A stretch of 9,859 bases of DNA from Planctomycetaceae bacterium (GTDB lineage Bacteria; Planctomycetota; Planctomycetia; Pirellulales; Thermoguttaceae). Below the pieces are notes generated by a model. The model saw nothing but the letters and a program-made list of their open reading frames with translations. It was not told where the DNA came from and made no database searches. This document shows, in pieces, positions 1-6,593 of the stretch. The stretch is from contig WRMR01000152.1 in assembly GCA_009776995.1 (NCBI GenBank), forward strand, positions 1 through 9,859. Direction: 5' to 3'. Every line of letters starts with the position of its first letter. Positions within the stretch are counted from its first letter, which is position 1. Both the position numbers and the translations under genes were made by a program.

Positions 1-1214
1 TACTGCGGGATTTTGAGCAGTTCACCGTCTTTCAACGCCGACTGGCGGGCGACGATTCCGGCCACGGTCATGTTCAATGACCAAGCGATGTTGACCAGCG
101 GTTTGCGGTTTTCCAGGATGGACATGACAAATTCGTTTCCGAGGTAGCCATGCGAGCCGCCGTGTCCGCCGGGATCGACTGCCGGGGGAAGTGCCGGTTT
201 CTTCCAATTCACGGATTTGATCGGTTCGTCCGTGTCGAGGATACTGCGGCCGCGCATATCAATGTAAGCGTTTCCCCAGAAATTGCCTTTTTCGCCGCTG
301 ATACGGCCCTGTTCCCCGAGCATTTGCGGAGCGTCCCAACAAACGGCCATCCGTGCCATGCCGCCTTCGCTGGTGCGGAAGAGTGCGATTTCCGAACCGA
401 ACGGATTTTGATAGGCATTGTTTTCCGGCATGAGGTGCGGAACGATACTGCGATTGCCCATACAGGACACTTCGGTAAAACTGCCGCCGGTGATGGCAAC
501 GTAATAAGCGTTCGAGTGCGTCGGATAATACTGCGGAGGAAGTCCGACGCGCCAGCCTTTGTAGCTGTCCAACGCCGTCGGGAAATAATGGTAATATTCG
601 CCTTCGGTGTAAATCAGCTTGCCGAACCCGCCGGCCTTGTAAATTTGCCGACTGGCGAAAACTTTGTCATGGTACGCCGAGGTTTCAAACATCATGTAAG
701 TCAACCCGGTCTTTTTGACCATCTCATAAAGCATGTCGGCTTCTTCGAGATTTCCCCAAGTGGCCGGAACCGCCGTAGCAACGTGCTTTCCGTGTTTCAT
801 CACTTCAAGGCAAAGTCGCCCGTGACTGGCAGCGTCGGTCGCAATAAAAATCGCTTCAATGTTGTCATCTTTGACCATTTCTTCCACGGAAGGATAGGTT
901 TTCTCGCATTTGGTAGCTTGAGCCAGGGCCGCACAGCGTTCGGAAATCAGATCACTCACCGCGACAATTTCGACATTCGGGTGATTTTGCAACGAGAAAG
1001 CCGTTGCGAACTGGCAGACGCCAAAGCCGGCCAGTCCCATTTTGATCTTGCGGTCAAATTTTTGTTCCCAGGGCTTGCTTTCGTCAATCTCGGTTTTGGT
1101 GTCGTCAAATCCCGCAATGGTGGGATTTTGCGGCATGGCCATCCCGGTACCGGCTGTCAACAGACCGGCACCCAGCGCGGCATTGGTAATAAAAGAGCGT
1201 CGTGAAAGAGACAT
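1..1214 (-). CDS. Tat-exported Gfo/Idh/MocA family protein C (3' end cut by the window edge)
   Basis: I translated this frame codon by codon: it is open for 404 codons from the ATG at 1214 to the window edge. By comparison with its neighbour only about three residues and the stop are missing. A GAGGAG Shine-Dalgarno at 1223-1228 sits 8 nt before the ATG. The N-terminus has a Tat motif (SRRSFI, residues 4-9), a hydrophobic stretch and a possible cleavage site near GMA (24-26). A Rossmann NAD(P)-binding fold follows: GFG at 63-65 and an Asp at 88 ending the second strand, which suggests NAD. Where the family normally has Glu-Lys-Pro, it has AVPA at 148-151. YPTH at 230-233 holds the likely catalytic His233. 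It is a tandem paralogue of the gene at 2495-1260. It could be an exported oxidoreductase, an epimerase-like enzyme or a GH109-like NAD-dependent glycosidase. The family is clear; the substrate is unknown. Confidence 0.93.
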   Translation of the reverse strand, partial: MSLSRRSFITNAALGAGLLTAGTGMAMPQNPTIAGFDDTKTEIDESKPWEQKFDRKIKMGLAGFGVCQFATAFSLQNHPNVEIVAVSDLISERCAALAQATKCEKTYPSVEEMVKDDNIEAIFIATDAASHGRLCLEVMKHGKHVATAVPATWGNLEEADMLYEMVKKTGLTYMMFETSAYHDKVFASRQIYKAGGFGKLIYTEGEYYHYFPTALDSYKGWRVGLPPQYYPTHSNAYYVAITGGSFTEVSCMGNRSIVPHLMPENNAYQNPFGSEIALFRTSEGGMARMAVCWDAPQMLGEQGRISGEKGNFWGNAYIDMRGRSILDTDEPIKSVNWKKPALPPAVDPGGHGGSHGYLGNEFVMSILENRKPLVNIAWSLNMTVAGIVARQSALKDGELLKIPQ

Positions 1215-1259
1215 TTTTGGTTCTCCTCATGGTGAAGGGGTTTTTGTTAGCTACAAATA

Positions 1260-2495
1260 CTAAAATGAATATTGCGGAATTTTGAGCAGTTCGCCGTCTT
1301 TCAACGCCGACTGGTGAGCAACGATTCCGGCCACGGTCATGTTCAACGCCCAGGCGATGTTGACCAGCGGTTTGCGGTTTTCCAGGATGGACATGACAAA
1401 TTCGTTTCCAAGTGGGCCATGCGAGCCGCCATGATAACCGGGTTCAACGCCCGGAGGAAGTGGCGGTTTCTTCAGGTTCAAGGTTTTGACCAGTTCCATG
1501 GCTTCGGGAAGACCGCCAAAACCACTCTGTTCATTCCAAAAGGCACCATTCTGACCGCAGACCCGCCCCTTTTCTCCGCCGAACGGATTATAAACATCCC
1601 ACGCAACGGCCATGCGTGCCGCACCGCCTTCACTTGTTTTGAAGAGTGCATATTCCGAGCCAAACGGGTTCTTGTAAATATTGTTTTCCGGCATCAGATG
1701 CGGAATGGTGCTGCGATGGCCCACACAGGACACTTCGGTGAAACTGCCGCCCGACACACAAACATAATAGGCATTGCCGTGTGTCGGATACCATTGCGGC
1801 GGCAGTCCGATGCGCCAGCCCTTGTAGCTGTCGATGGGCGTTGGGGACCAGTGAAAATACTCACCTTCGCTGTAAACCAGCTCACTGCCGAATCCGCCGG
1901 CTTTGTAAATCTCGCGCATGGCGTAAAGGTCATCGTGGAACGCCGAGGTTTCAAACATCATGTAATTCAGCCCGGTCTTCTTGACCATTTCGTAGAGCAT
2001 ATCGGCTTCTTCGAGATTTCCCCAAGTGGCCGGAACCGCCGTGGCAACATGTTTCCCGTGTTTCATCACTTCCAGGCAATGCCGGGCGTGACTCGGGGCG
2101 TCGGTTGCGACAAAAATGGCTTCGATGGAATCATCTTTGACCATTTCTTCCAGCGACGGGTAGGTTTTCGGGCATTGGGCCACTTGCGCCATGGCTGCAC
2201 AGCGTTCGGGAATCAGGTCACTCACTGCGACAATTTCGACATTCGGGTGATTTTGCAAGCTGAAGTTCGTTCCAAACTGACACAGACCGAAGCCAACCAG
2301 TCCCATTTTGATCTTGCGGTCAAATTTTTGCTGCCAGACCTTGCTTGTGTCAATCTCGGTTTTGGTGTCTTCAACGCCAAACCCGGCGATGGTTTTGCCA
2401 TCTTGTTCTTGCGGCATCGCCATCCCGGTGCCGGCTGTCAACAGACCGGCACCAAGTGCAGCATAAGTAATAAAAGGACGTCGTGAAACAGGCAT
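1260..2495 (-). CDS. Tat-exported Gfo/Idh/MocA family protein B
   Basis: A complete 411-residue protein. The ATG at 2495 follows a strong AAGGAGGA site (2502-2509) by 6 nt. The Tat signal is SRRPFI at residues 4-9, with a hydrophobic core to about residue 25. The nucleotide-binding part has GFG at 68-70 and Asp93 at the end of strand 2 (AVSD). AVPA at 153-156 replaces the usual Glu-Lys-Pro, and YPTH at 236-239 supplies a candidate catalytic histidine. The C-terminal domain has the HGGSHG segment (355-360). The gene starts 37 bp after the isomerase gene and is followed, 45 bp on, by a close paralogue; by eye about three quarters of residues match. Most differences fall in residues about 300-343, probably a loop lining the substrate site. 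Some Tat-exported Gfo/Idh/MocA enzymes, such as Zymomonas glucose-fructose oxidoreductase, leave the cell with cofactor bound. The same is likely here, but the reaction is not known. Confidence 0.95.
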   Translation of the reverse strand: MPVSRRPFITYAALGAGLLTAGTGMAMPQEQDGKTIAGFGVEDTKTEIDTSKVWQQKFDRKIKMGLVGFGLCQFGTNFSLQNHPNVEIVAVSDLIPERCAAMAQVAQCPKTYPSLEEMVKDDSIEAIFVATDAPSHARHCLEVMKHGKHVATAVPATWGNLEEADMLYEMVKKTGLNYMMFETSAFHDDLYAMREIYKAGGFGSELVYSEGEYFHWSPTPIDSYKGWRIGLPPQWYPTHGNAYYVCVSGGSFTEVSCVGHRSTIPHLMPENNIYKNPFGSEYALFKTSEGGAARMAVAWDVYNPFGGEKGRVCGQNGAFWNEQSGFGGLPEAMELVKTLNLKKPPLPPGVEPGYHGGSHGPLGNEFVMSILENRKPLVNIAWALNMTVAGIVAHQSALKDGELLKIPQYSF

Positions 2496-2532
2496 TTTTG
2501 GTCCTCCTTTTAGTTTATCGTCAGTGGTTCAA

Positions 2533-3939
2533 CTATCCATTCAATTCAGCGTAATCCATATCCGTCAGTACCGCGAGGGTACGAAGTCTGGCACGAACAT
2601 CGCCTGTCAAAATGGCGTTGTGATGCGTTCCGCCGGCTTTAGCATAGTCGGTCAAAAACTTGCGCACATCGCCATGCACTCTGATCTTTGTGTGCGGGAC
2701 ACACAAAGTCGGCAAAGGCCTGAAATTTTCGGTTTGCACCAGTGCCGTAATCAGTTTCCAGCGATTGCGGCACTGCACCAGCGCGGCCAGTGTCGCGGTT
2801 CCGGGTTCAAACACGGTGACGAGTACCAGTTGCCGGTTTTGTGTCCGCGTGATGGGCGTCGGACGGGCGACAAGCGGAATTTTGCGGTCTTTTCCCGCCA
2901 TGGCGGTATTGGCCTCCCCCATGTGGCTGAAGAACAACGCGTTGCCGCGATAGTCGATGGTAAAAATTTCGCTGAAACTGACCGGCGGATGGAGCAGGTG
3001 GAACATGCGCGTGGCCATGGCGGAAATCAGATCGCCTTCCCCGCCGAACCCATAACCGTCAGCCATCATGCGGCTTGCCGCGACGAATGGCATGGTGGAC
3101 GTCCGTTCGTCATCGCCAAGTGCCGTAAAGAGATACGTGAAACCGGCCAGTCCGTTTTCCTCGACCAGCAAACGCATGGCCAGTTCCGCGCGGGCAGTTT
3201 GACTCAAATCCGCTTTCGTCACATCGGCGGCAATGTCATAACTGTTTTGGTAATCCCGGATCAAGGCGAGGACCTTTTCCTCATCCATCTTTTCGGCGTG
3301 GTGGATATATTCTTCAATTGGAAGCGTCGTCCAGTCGCAACCGAACTTTGAGACCCATTGCGTGGTATCGACCGCAAAGTCCCCCATGCCGGGAAACGCC
3401 GTTCCGAGAAGTCCAAAACGCGACTGTGCAATTTGTCGTTTCGCAAAAGCGGCATACGCAAAATCGACGACCTCGCCGCAAGCGTTCGAGTCGCCAATGT
3501 GCGAGGTCACATATTCAAACGGCACACCGCAACGCACCAGCACATTGGCCAAATCCTGTGTTCCATGCACACCGTGGTTTTCCAGCAAGGTATTTTGATC
3601 GTAACTTTCCCCGACACCGAACAGTTCCTGGATGTTCCATATCAAAAGCGGAACCCGCAGGGATTGCAGTGGGGCAATGGCCAACTGGCTTGGCGCATAA
3701 GTGAGAAAAATCACGAGTATCGCGCCAACGTCTGCTTGTTCCAGCCGGTTGACTTCCTCGCGAATCCCGCTCCCACTGAACACGGCGGATTGAAATTCGA
3801 CTTCGACACTGCGTGAAAGAACGGGAATGACGTCGCGGCGGAGCCACTGTTCACGGTTTTCGCGAACACCGGGGGCAAGTGTTTCGTACAATTCAAGCGT
3901 CAGGGCAAGAATACCGATTTTGGGACGTGTGGGTTTCAT
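2533..3939 (-). CDS. L-arabinose-isomerase-like / fucose-isomerase-superfamily sugar isomerase
   Basis: A 468-residue cytoplasmic protein with no signal peptide. It probably interconverts an aldose and a ketose using a divalent metal. The key residues of L-arabinose isomerase can be picked out in order: GYGFGGEGD at 295-303 (Glu301), SFSEIFT at 321-327 (Glu324), SHMGE at 338-342 (His339) and GGTHH at 436-440. These correspond to E306, E333, H350 and H450 of E. coli AraA as I recall them. The N-terminal half has the Rossmann-like alpha/beta pattern of this superfamily (KIGILALTLELYE at 7-19). It is somewhat shorter than typical AraA (about 500 residues), and the flanking residues differ enough that the substrate need not be arabinose. 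The ribosome binding site is weak, and the ATG lies 16 bp behind the aldolase stop, so translational coupling is likely. I give no symbol because the substrate is uncertain. Confidence 0.9.
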   Translation of the reverse strand: MKPTRPKIGILALTLELYETLAPGVRENREQWLRRDVIPVLSRSVEVEFQSAVFSGSGIREEVNRLEQADVGAILVIFLTYAPSQLAIAPLQSLRVPLLIWNIQELFGVGESYDQNTLLENHGVHGTQDLANVLVRCGVPFEYVTSHIGDSNACGEVVDFAYAAFAKRQIAQSRFGLLGTAFPGMGDFAVDTTQWVSKFGCDWTTLPIEEYIHHAEKMDEEKVLALIRDYQNSYDIAADVTKADLSQTARAELAMRLLVEENGLAGFTYLFTALGDDERTSTMPFVAASRMMADGYGFGGEGDLISAMATRMFHLLHPPVSFSEIFTIDYRGNALFFSHMGEANTAMAGKDRKIPLVARPTPITRTQNRQLVLVTVFEPGTATLAALVQCRNRWKLITALVQTENFRPLPTLCVPHTKIRVHGDVRKFLTDYAKAGGTHHNAILTGDVRARLRTLAVLTDMDYAELNG

Positions 3940-3955
3940 TTTTGTTTGATGCCAA

Positions 3956-4768
3956 TCAGGAATCGAGAGAGTATTTTTTCACGGCGTCATCCGGAGAAAT
4001 CCCGGTTTTGACGACGTCATCCAACGCCGCCTGAAAAGCATGGGGATCATCCACCTGGATGGCGTTGCGGCCAAACACGACGCCACCCGCACCGGCTGCG
4101 ATTTCCTCGGCGGCAAGTCGCAAAGCGTCAATCTGTCGCGGAAGTTTTTCGGCACCGAGTCCAAGCACCGGCACAGGGCAGGAGCCGGTCACTTCGGCAA
4201 AATTCATCGTGTTGAACGTTTTGATCAAATCAGCACCCAGCTCGGCGACGATCCGCGAACCGGCCAAAACGTCTTTGTGCAGTTCTTCGGGCGTCATGTT
4301 CAGGTGTCCCGTTGGAAAATACTCGCCGATGACGGGTATCCCCAACCGATGTGCCTGACGGACGAGGGTGCAGAACACCTCGACGTTTTCCGCGTCCCGC
4401 AACTCATCACCCGTGTTGAGCGTCAGTGAGACGAGCGCAATGTCCATGCCTTCGCGCACGGCATCCTCGACATCGTAAGCGTAAACGCTTTTCGCCTTGA
4501 GATAGTTCCAATGGAAGCAATACACCGTGTTCCAGTTCAACCGGACAGCGGCCAGGGGTGCATTCTTTTGCGCGAACAGCGGGGCGCAATGTCGCAACAT
4601 TCCCGGTGCCAACAGCACGGCATCGACAAGCGGGTTAATTTTCCTGGCGGTTTCCGGCAGGTCGATCATCGCGGGAATCGGCCCGTCGAACATGCCGTGG
4701 TCGATGGCAATGACAACCGTCTTGCCGCAATCCTGCAAACGTTTGATACGAATCTCACGTCCGTCCAT
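3956..4768 (-). CDS. DhnA/LsrF-type class I aldolase
   Basis: A 270-residue TIM-barrel protein, the usual length for the DhnA (archaeal-type class I fructose-bisphosphate aldolase / LsrF) family. AIDHG at 21-25 is the strand-1 motif. GADLIK at 178-183 gives the likely Schiff-base Lys183. GRN at 233-235 is the typical phosphate-loop end near the C-terminus. The segment normally holding a Gly-Gly pair before the helix reads LGLGAEKLP (202-210), so phosphate recognition may be altered. The ATG at 4768 has GGAGG at 4775-4779, 6 nt upstream. It stands between a sugar transporter and an AraA-like isomerase, which suggests retro-aldol cleavage of the ketose produced by the isomerase or of its phosphate. 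Related enzymes also include 2-amino-3,7-dideoxy-heptulosonate synthase and LsrF thiolase, but the catabolic neighbours argue for a sugar aldolase. Confidence 0.9.
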   Translation of the reverse strand: MDGREIRIKRLQDCGKTVVIAIDHGMFDGPIPAMIDLPETARKINPLVDAVLLAPGMLRHCAPLFAQKNAPLAAVRLNWNTVYCFHWNYLKAKSVYAYDVEDAVREGMDIALVSLTLNTGDELRDAENVEVFCTLVRQAHRLGIPVIGEYFPTGHLNMTPEELHKDVLAGSRIVAELGADLIKTFNTMNFAEVTGSCPVPVLGLGAEKLPRQIDALRLAAEEIAAGAGGVVFGRNAIQVDDPHAFQAALDDVVKTGISPDDAVKKYSLDS

Positions 4769-4917
4769 CAGGTACCTCCGAAGTGTTCAATAAGTTTCTA
4801 AAAAAAGTGTCAACGATTGATATATGCGAAAATGTAATCAGCTTTTTTTATTCGTTCATCAATTTCGTTGTTTCGTATGGTTCGTATAAAAAATGGATCA
4901 CTCATCGCGTTGAAGAA
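4769..4917 (-). promoter_or_regulatory. AT-rich intergenic region with repeated TTCGT boxes
   Basis: This 149-bp gap between symporter and aldolase is far longer than the other gaps in the run and clearly AT-rich beside its GC-richer neighbours. On the plus strand TTCGT occurs at 4851, 4864, 4872 and 4881. The last two are part of a 9-bp-period direct repeat, TTCGTAT-GG-TTCGTAT (4872-4887). A perfect -35-like TTGACA lies on the minus strand at 4808-4813, but no good -10 follows at normal spacing. T-tracts are present without a convincing GC-rich hairpin, so I do not call a terminator. An internal promoter with a regulator site is plausible but unproven. Confidence 0.35.
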
Positions 4918-6558
4918 TTACGGAAAAGCGACATAAAACGCCAGCACCAAGACCGTGATGATCGCCCACCAGATGACGGGGCGGGCATACCAGTGTCGCG
5001 GTTGTTCGGCGTCGGGGGGCAACCGCAGACTGTCCGGCCGCCAGATCAGCCCTTCGAGTTCCTTTTCTTCTTTCGGTTTTGTCATGAAACTGACCAGGGC
5101 ACAAATGATGATGCAGCTCCAAAAGACGATGCCTGTCCGGTTGAAAAACGGCATGGGCTGCTCCCAACCCAGGAAATGTACCGGCAACCAATCCAGGAGG
5201 AGTGACAGCGGAATCGTCAAAAGACCGGCGGCCAAAGCTCCGAGGTTGGTTGTCCGTTTCCAGAATATCCCCATCAGGAACATCGTCGCAATGCCGGGAG
5301 TGAAATACCCATAGGCATTGAAGATGTAAATAAAAATCGGTCGTTCCGAGTGCTTGATGAAGACAACTGCCCAGAAAATCCCGAACAGGATGGTAAGAAC
5401 ACCGACAACGCGTCCAAACATCACCGTCATCCGGTCATCCTTTTCCGTGGTGTCTTCGTCGGAAACCGGCAGCGAAGGTTTTCGGTTTCTCCACCAGTTT
5501 CGCACAGGCACGTAAAAATCCATTGCCGCGATTGTTGCGCAGGAGTTGACGGCACCGGAAATATGACTCATCACGGCGGCCACAAGTCCGGCCATGACCA
5601 GGCCAATTAATCCGGTCGGGAGCAGGTGTTTCACCAGCGTCGGGAAAACGTCGTCCGGATTTTCCAGGTTCGGAAACAAACTCACGGCGGCAATTCCGGG
5701 AATGACAATGATCAGCGGGGTCAGGAATTTCAGGTAACTGGTAAACACGACCCCCATCCGGGCATGCCATTCGCTTTTGGCTGCCAGCACGCGCTGCACG
5801 ACAAACTGGTTCGTCGCGAAATAAAAAATGCTGATGCAAAGCACGCCGCCGAGGTACATGGTCCAGGGAAAGTCCGGGTCGTTCGCCGGAAGGAGCAGAT
5901 GCCACTGGTCGGACGTAGCCCAGATGGCCGACGGTCCGCCGACTGCCGCTACGGCCAGGATACTCAACACGATTCCTCCGGCCAGAAGAACACCAAGCTG
6001 AAACATTTCCGTCCAGATGACCGCGCGCAACCCACCGATGATGGTGTAAATCCCTGTCGTAATGGCAAGCACCCAAATGCTGACACTGGTCGGAATCCCC
6101 AGCAGCGCGTGGATCACCATGCCACCGATATACAGCACGGCACTGACCTCGACGAACAGATAGGTCAAAAGAATCAACGCCGCAAACGCGGAGCGGGAAA
6201 CCATGCCAAAGCGTCTCTGGAGGTACTCCGGCATCGTATAAAACCCGTTTCGCAGGTAATACGGCAGAAAAACCCACAGCAAGGCATTGAGGCCGATGAG
6301 AATCGCGCCCCATTCGATGGTCATGGCCACGAACCCGCGTTGATAGGAGGTCCCCATCGCACCAACCAATTGGTGAACGGAGATATTCGCCGCGACGATG
6401 CTCCCGCCGATCATCCACCAGGGCAACTTGTCACCGGCCAGAAAATAATCCCGCTTCGTTTTGATTCCCTGACGAGAGGCATAGACGCCCAACACAATCA
6501 CCGCAAGGACATAAACGGCGAATATCACGATGTCGATCAGTGAAAGATTTATATCCAT
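4918..6558 (-). CDS. SSS-family sodium/solute (sugar-type) symporter
   Basis: An inner-membrane Na+-coupled transporter of 546 residues with roughly 13-14 hydrophobic segments, like SGLT-type members of the family. Recognisable landmarks are DYFLAG (37-42) followed by LPWW, a GGLRAVIWTEMFQ segment (175-187), NQFVVQR (250-256) and AAVMSHISGAVNS (327-339), which corresponds to the TM8 sodium-site region. There vSGLT has two adjacent serines and this protein has Ser331-His332. The frame can be extended upstream to a TTG at 6570. I prefer the ATG at 6558 because GGA lies about 7 nt ahead of it and the TTG has no ribosome binding site. The gene follows Gfo/Idh/MocA protein A by 35 bp. The sugar-enzyme neighbours make a monosaccharide or sugar derivative the likely cargo, though other members carry amino acids, sialic acid or acetate. 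Confidence 0.93.
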   Translation of the reverse strand: MDINLSLIDIVIFAVYVLAVIVLGVYASRQGIKTKRDYFLAGDKLPWWMIGGSIVAANISVHQLVGAMGTSYQRGFVAMTIEWGAILIGLNALLWVFLPYYLRNGFYTMPEYLQRRFGMVSRSAFAALILLTYLFVEVSAVLYIGGMVIHALLGIPTSVSIWVLAITTGIYTIIGGLRAVIWTEMFQLGVLLAGGIVLSILAVAAVGGPSAIWATSDQWHLLLPANDPDFPWTMYLGGVLCISIFYFATNQFVVQRVLAAKSEWHARMGVVFTSYLKFLTPLIIVIPGIAAVSLFPNLENPDDVFPTLVKHLLPTGLIGLVMAGLVAAVMSHISGAVNSCATIAAMDFYVPVRNWWRNRKPSLPVSDEDTTEKDDRMTVMFGRVVGVLTILFGIFWAVVFIKHSERPIFIYIFNAYGYFTPGIATMFLMGIFWKRTTNLGALAAGLLTIPLSLLLDWLPVHFLGWEQPMPFFNRTGIVFWSCIIICALVSFMTKPKEEKELEGLIWRPDSLRLPPDAEQPRHWYARPVIWWAIITVLVLAFYVAFP

Positions 6559-6593
6559 TTGAAATTCCAAATCGTGGTCAATGAAAAATCACA

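Larger units (their letters stand above)
1..2509 (-). repeat. Tandem gene duplication (Gfo/Idh/MocA B and C)
   Basis: The two genes at 2495-1260 and 1214-1 are head-to-tail copies that still match at the DNA level. Positions 85-140 and 1354-1409 are identical over 56 bases (offset 1269), and 736-776 matches 2002-2042 over 41 bases (offset 1266). Similarity covers the signal peptide and extends just upstream of the start, where both copies share the AccaaaaATG spacing behind a purine-rich ribosome binding site. The change in offset reflects short indels in the N-terminal linker and in the diverged block near the C-terminal third. A duplication inside this lineage, or gene conversion, explains the pattern best. 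Confidence 0.85.

Noticed and set aside
150..2486. Long plus-strand open frames (150-1205 and 1272-2486) opposite the two Gfo/Idh/MocA genes
   Set aside because: They resemble each other only because the sense genes are duplicates. The minus strand encodes clear family motifs, strong ribosome binding sites and Tat signals, and the plus-strand products look like nothing known.
2524..3351. Plus-strand open frame of 275 codons opposite the isomerase gene
   Set aside because: It is a mirror frame of a GC-rich coding region; the minus-strand product has all the AraA-like active-site residues.
4785..4813. Promoter based on the perfect TTGACA at 4808-4813 (minus strand)
   Set aside because: At 15-18 bp spacing the candidate -10 boxes (TATTGA, TTGAAC and similar) match TATAAT poorly, and the start would fall almost on the ribosome binding site. 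Kept only as part of the intergenic region.
4840..4895. Intrinsic terminator suggested by T/A tracts after the symporter gene
   Set aside because: No GC-rich stem lies directly before either tract on the minus strand; the possible stems are only 3-5 bp.
5435..6543. Open frames of about 300 codons overlapping the symporter gene on both strands
   Set aside because: They are shadow frames rich in Arg, His and Gln, with no membrane segments or motifs; the symporter frame is unambiguous.
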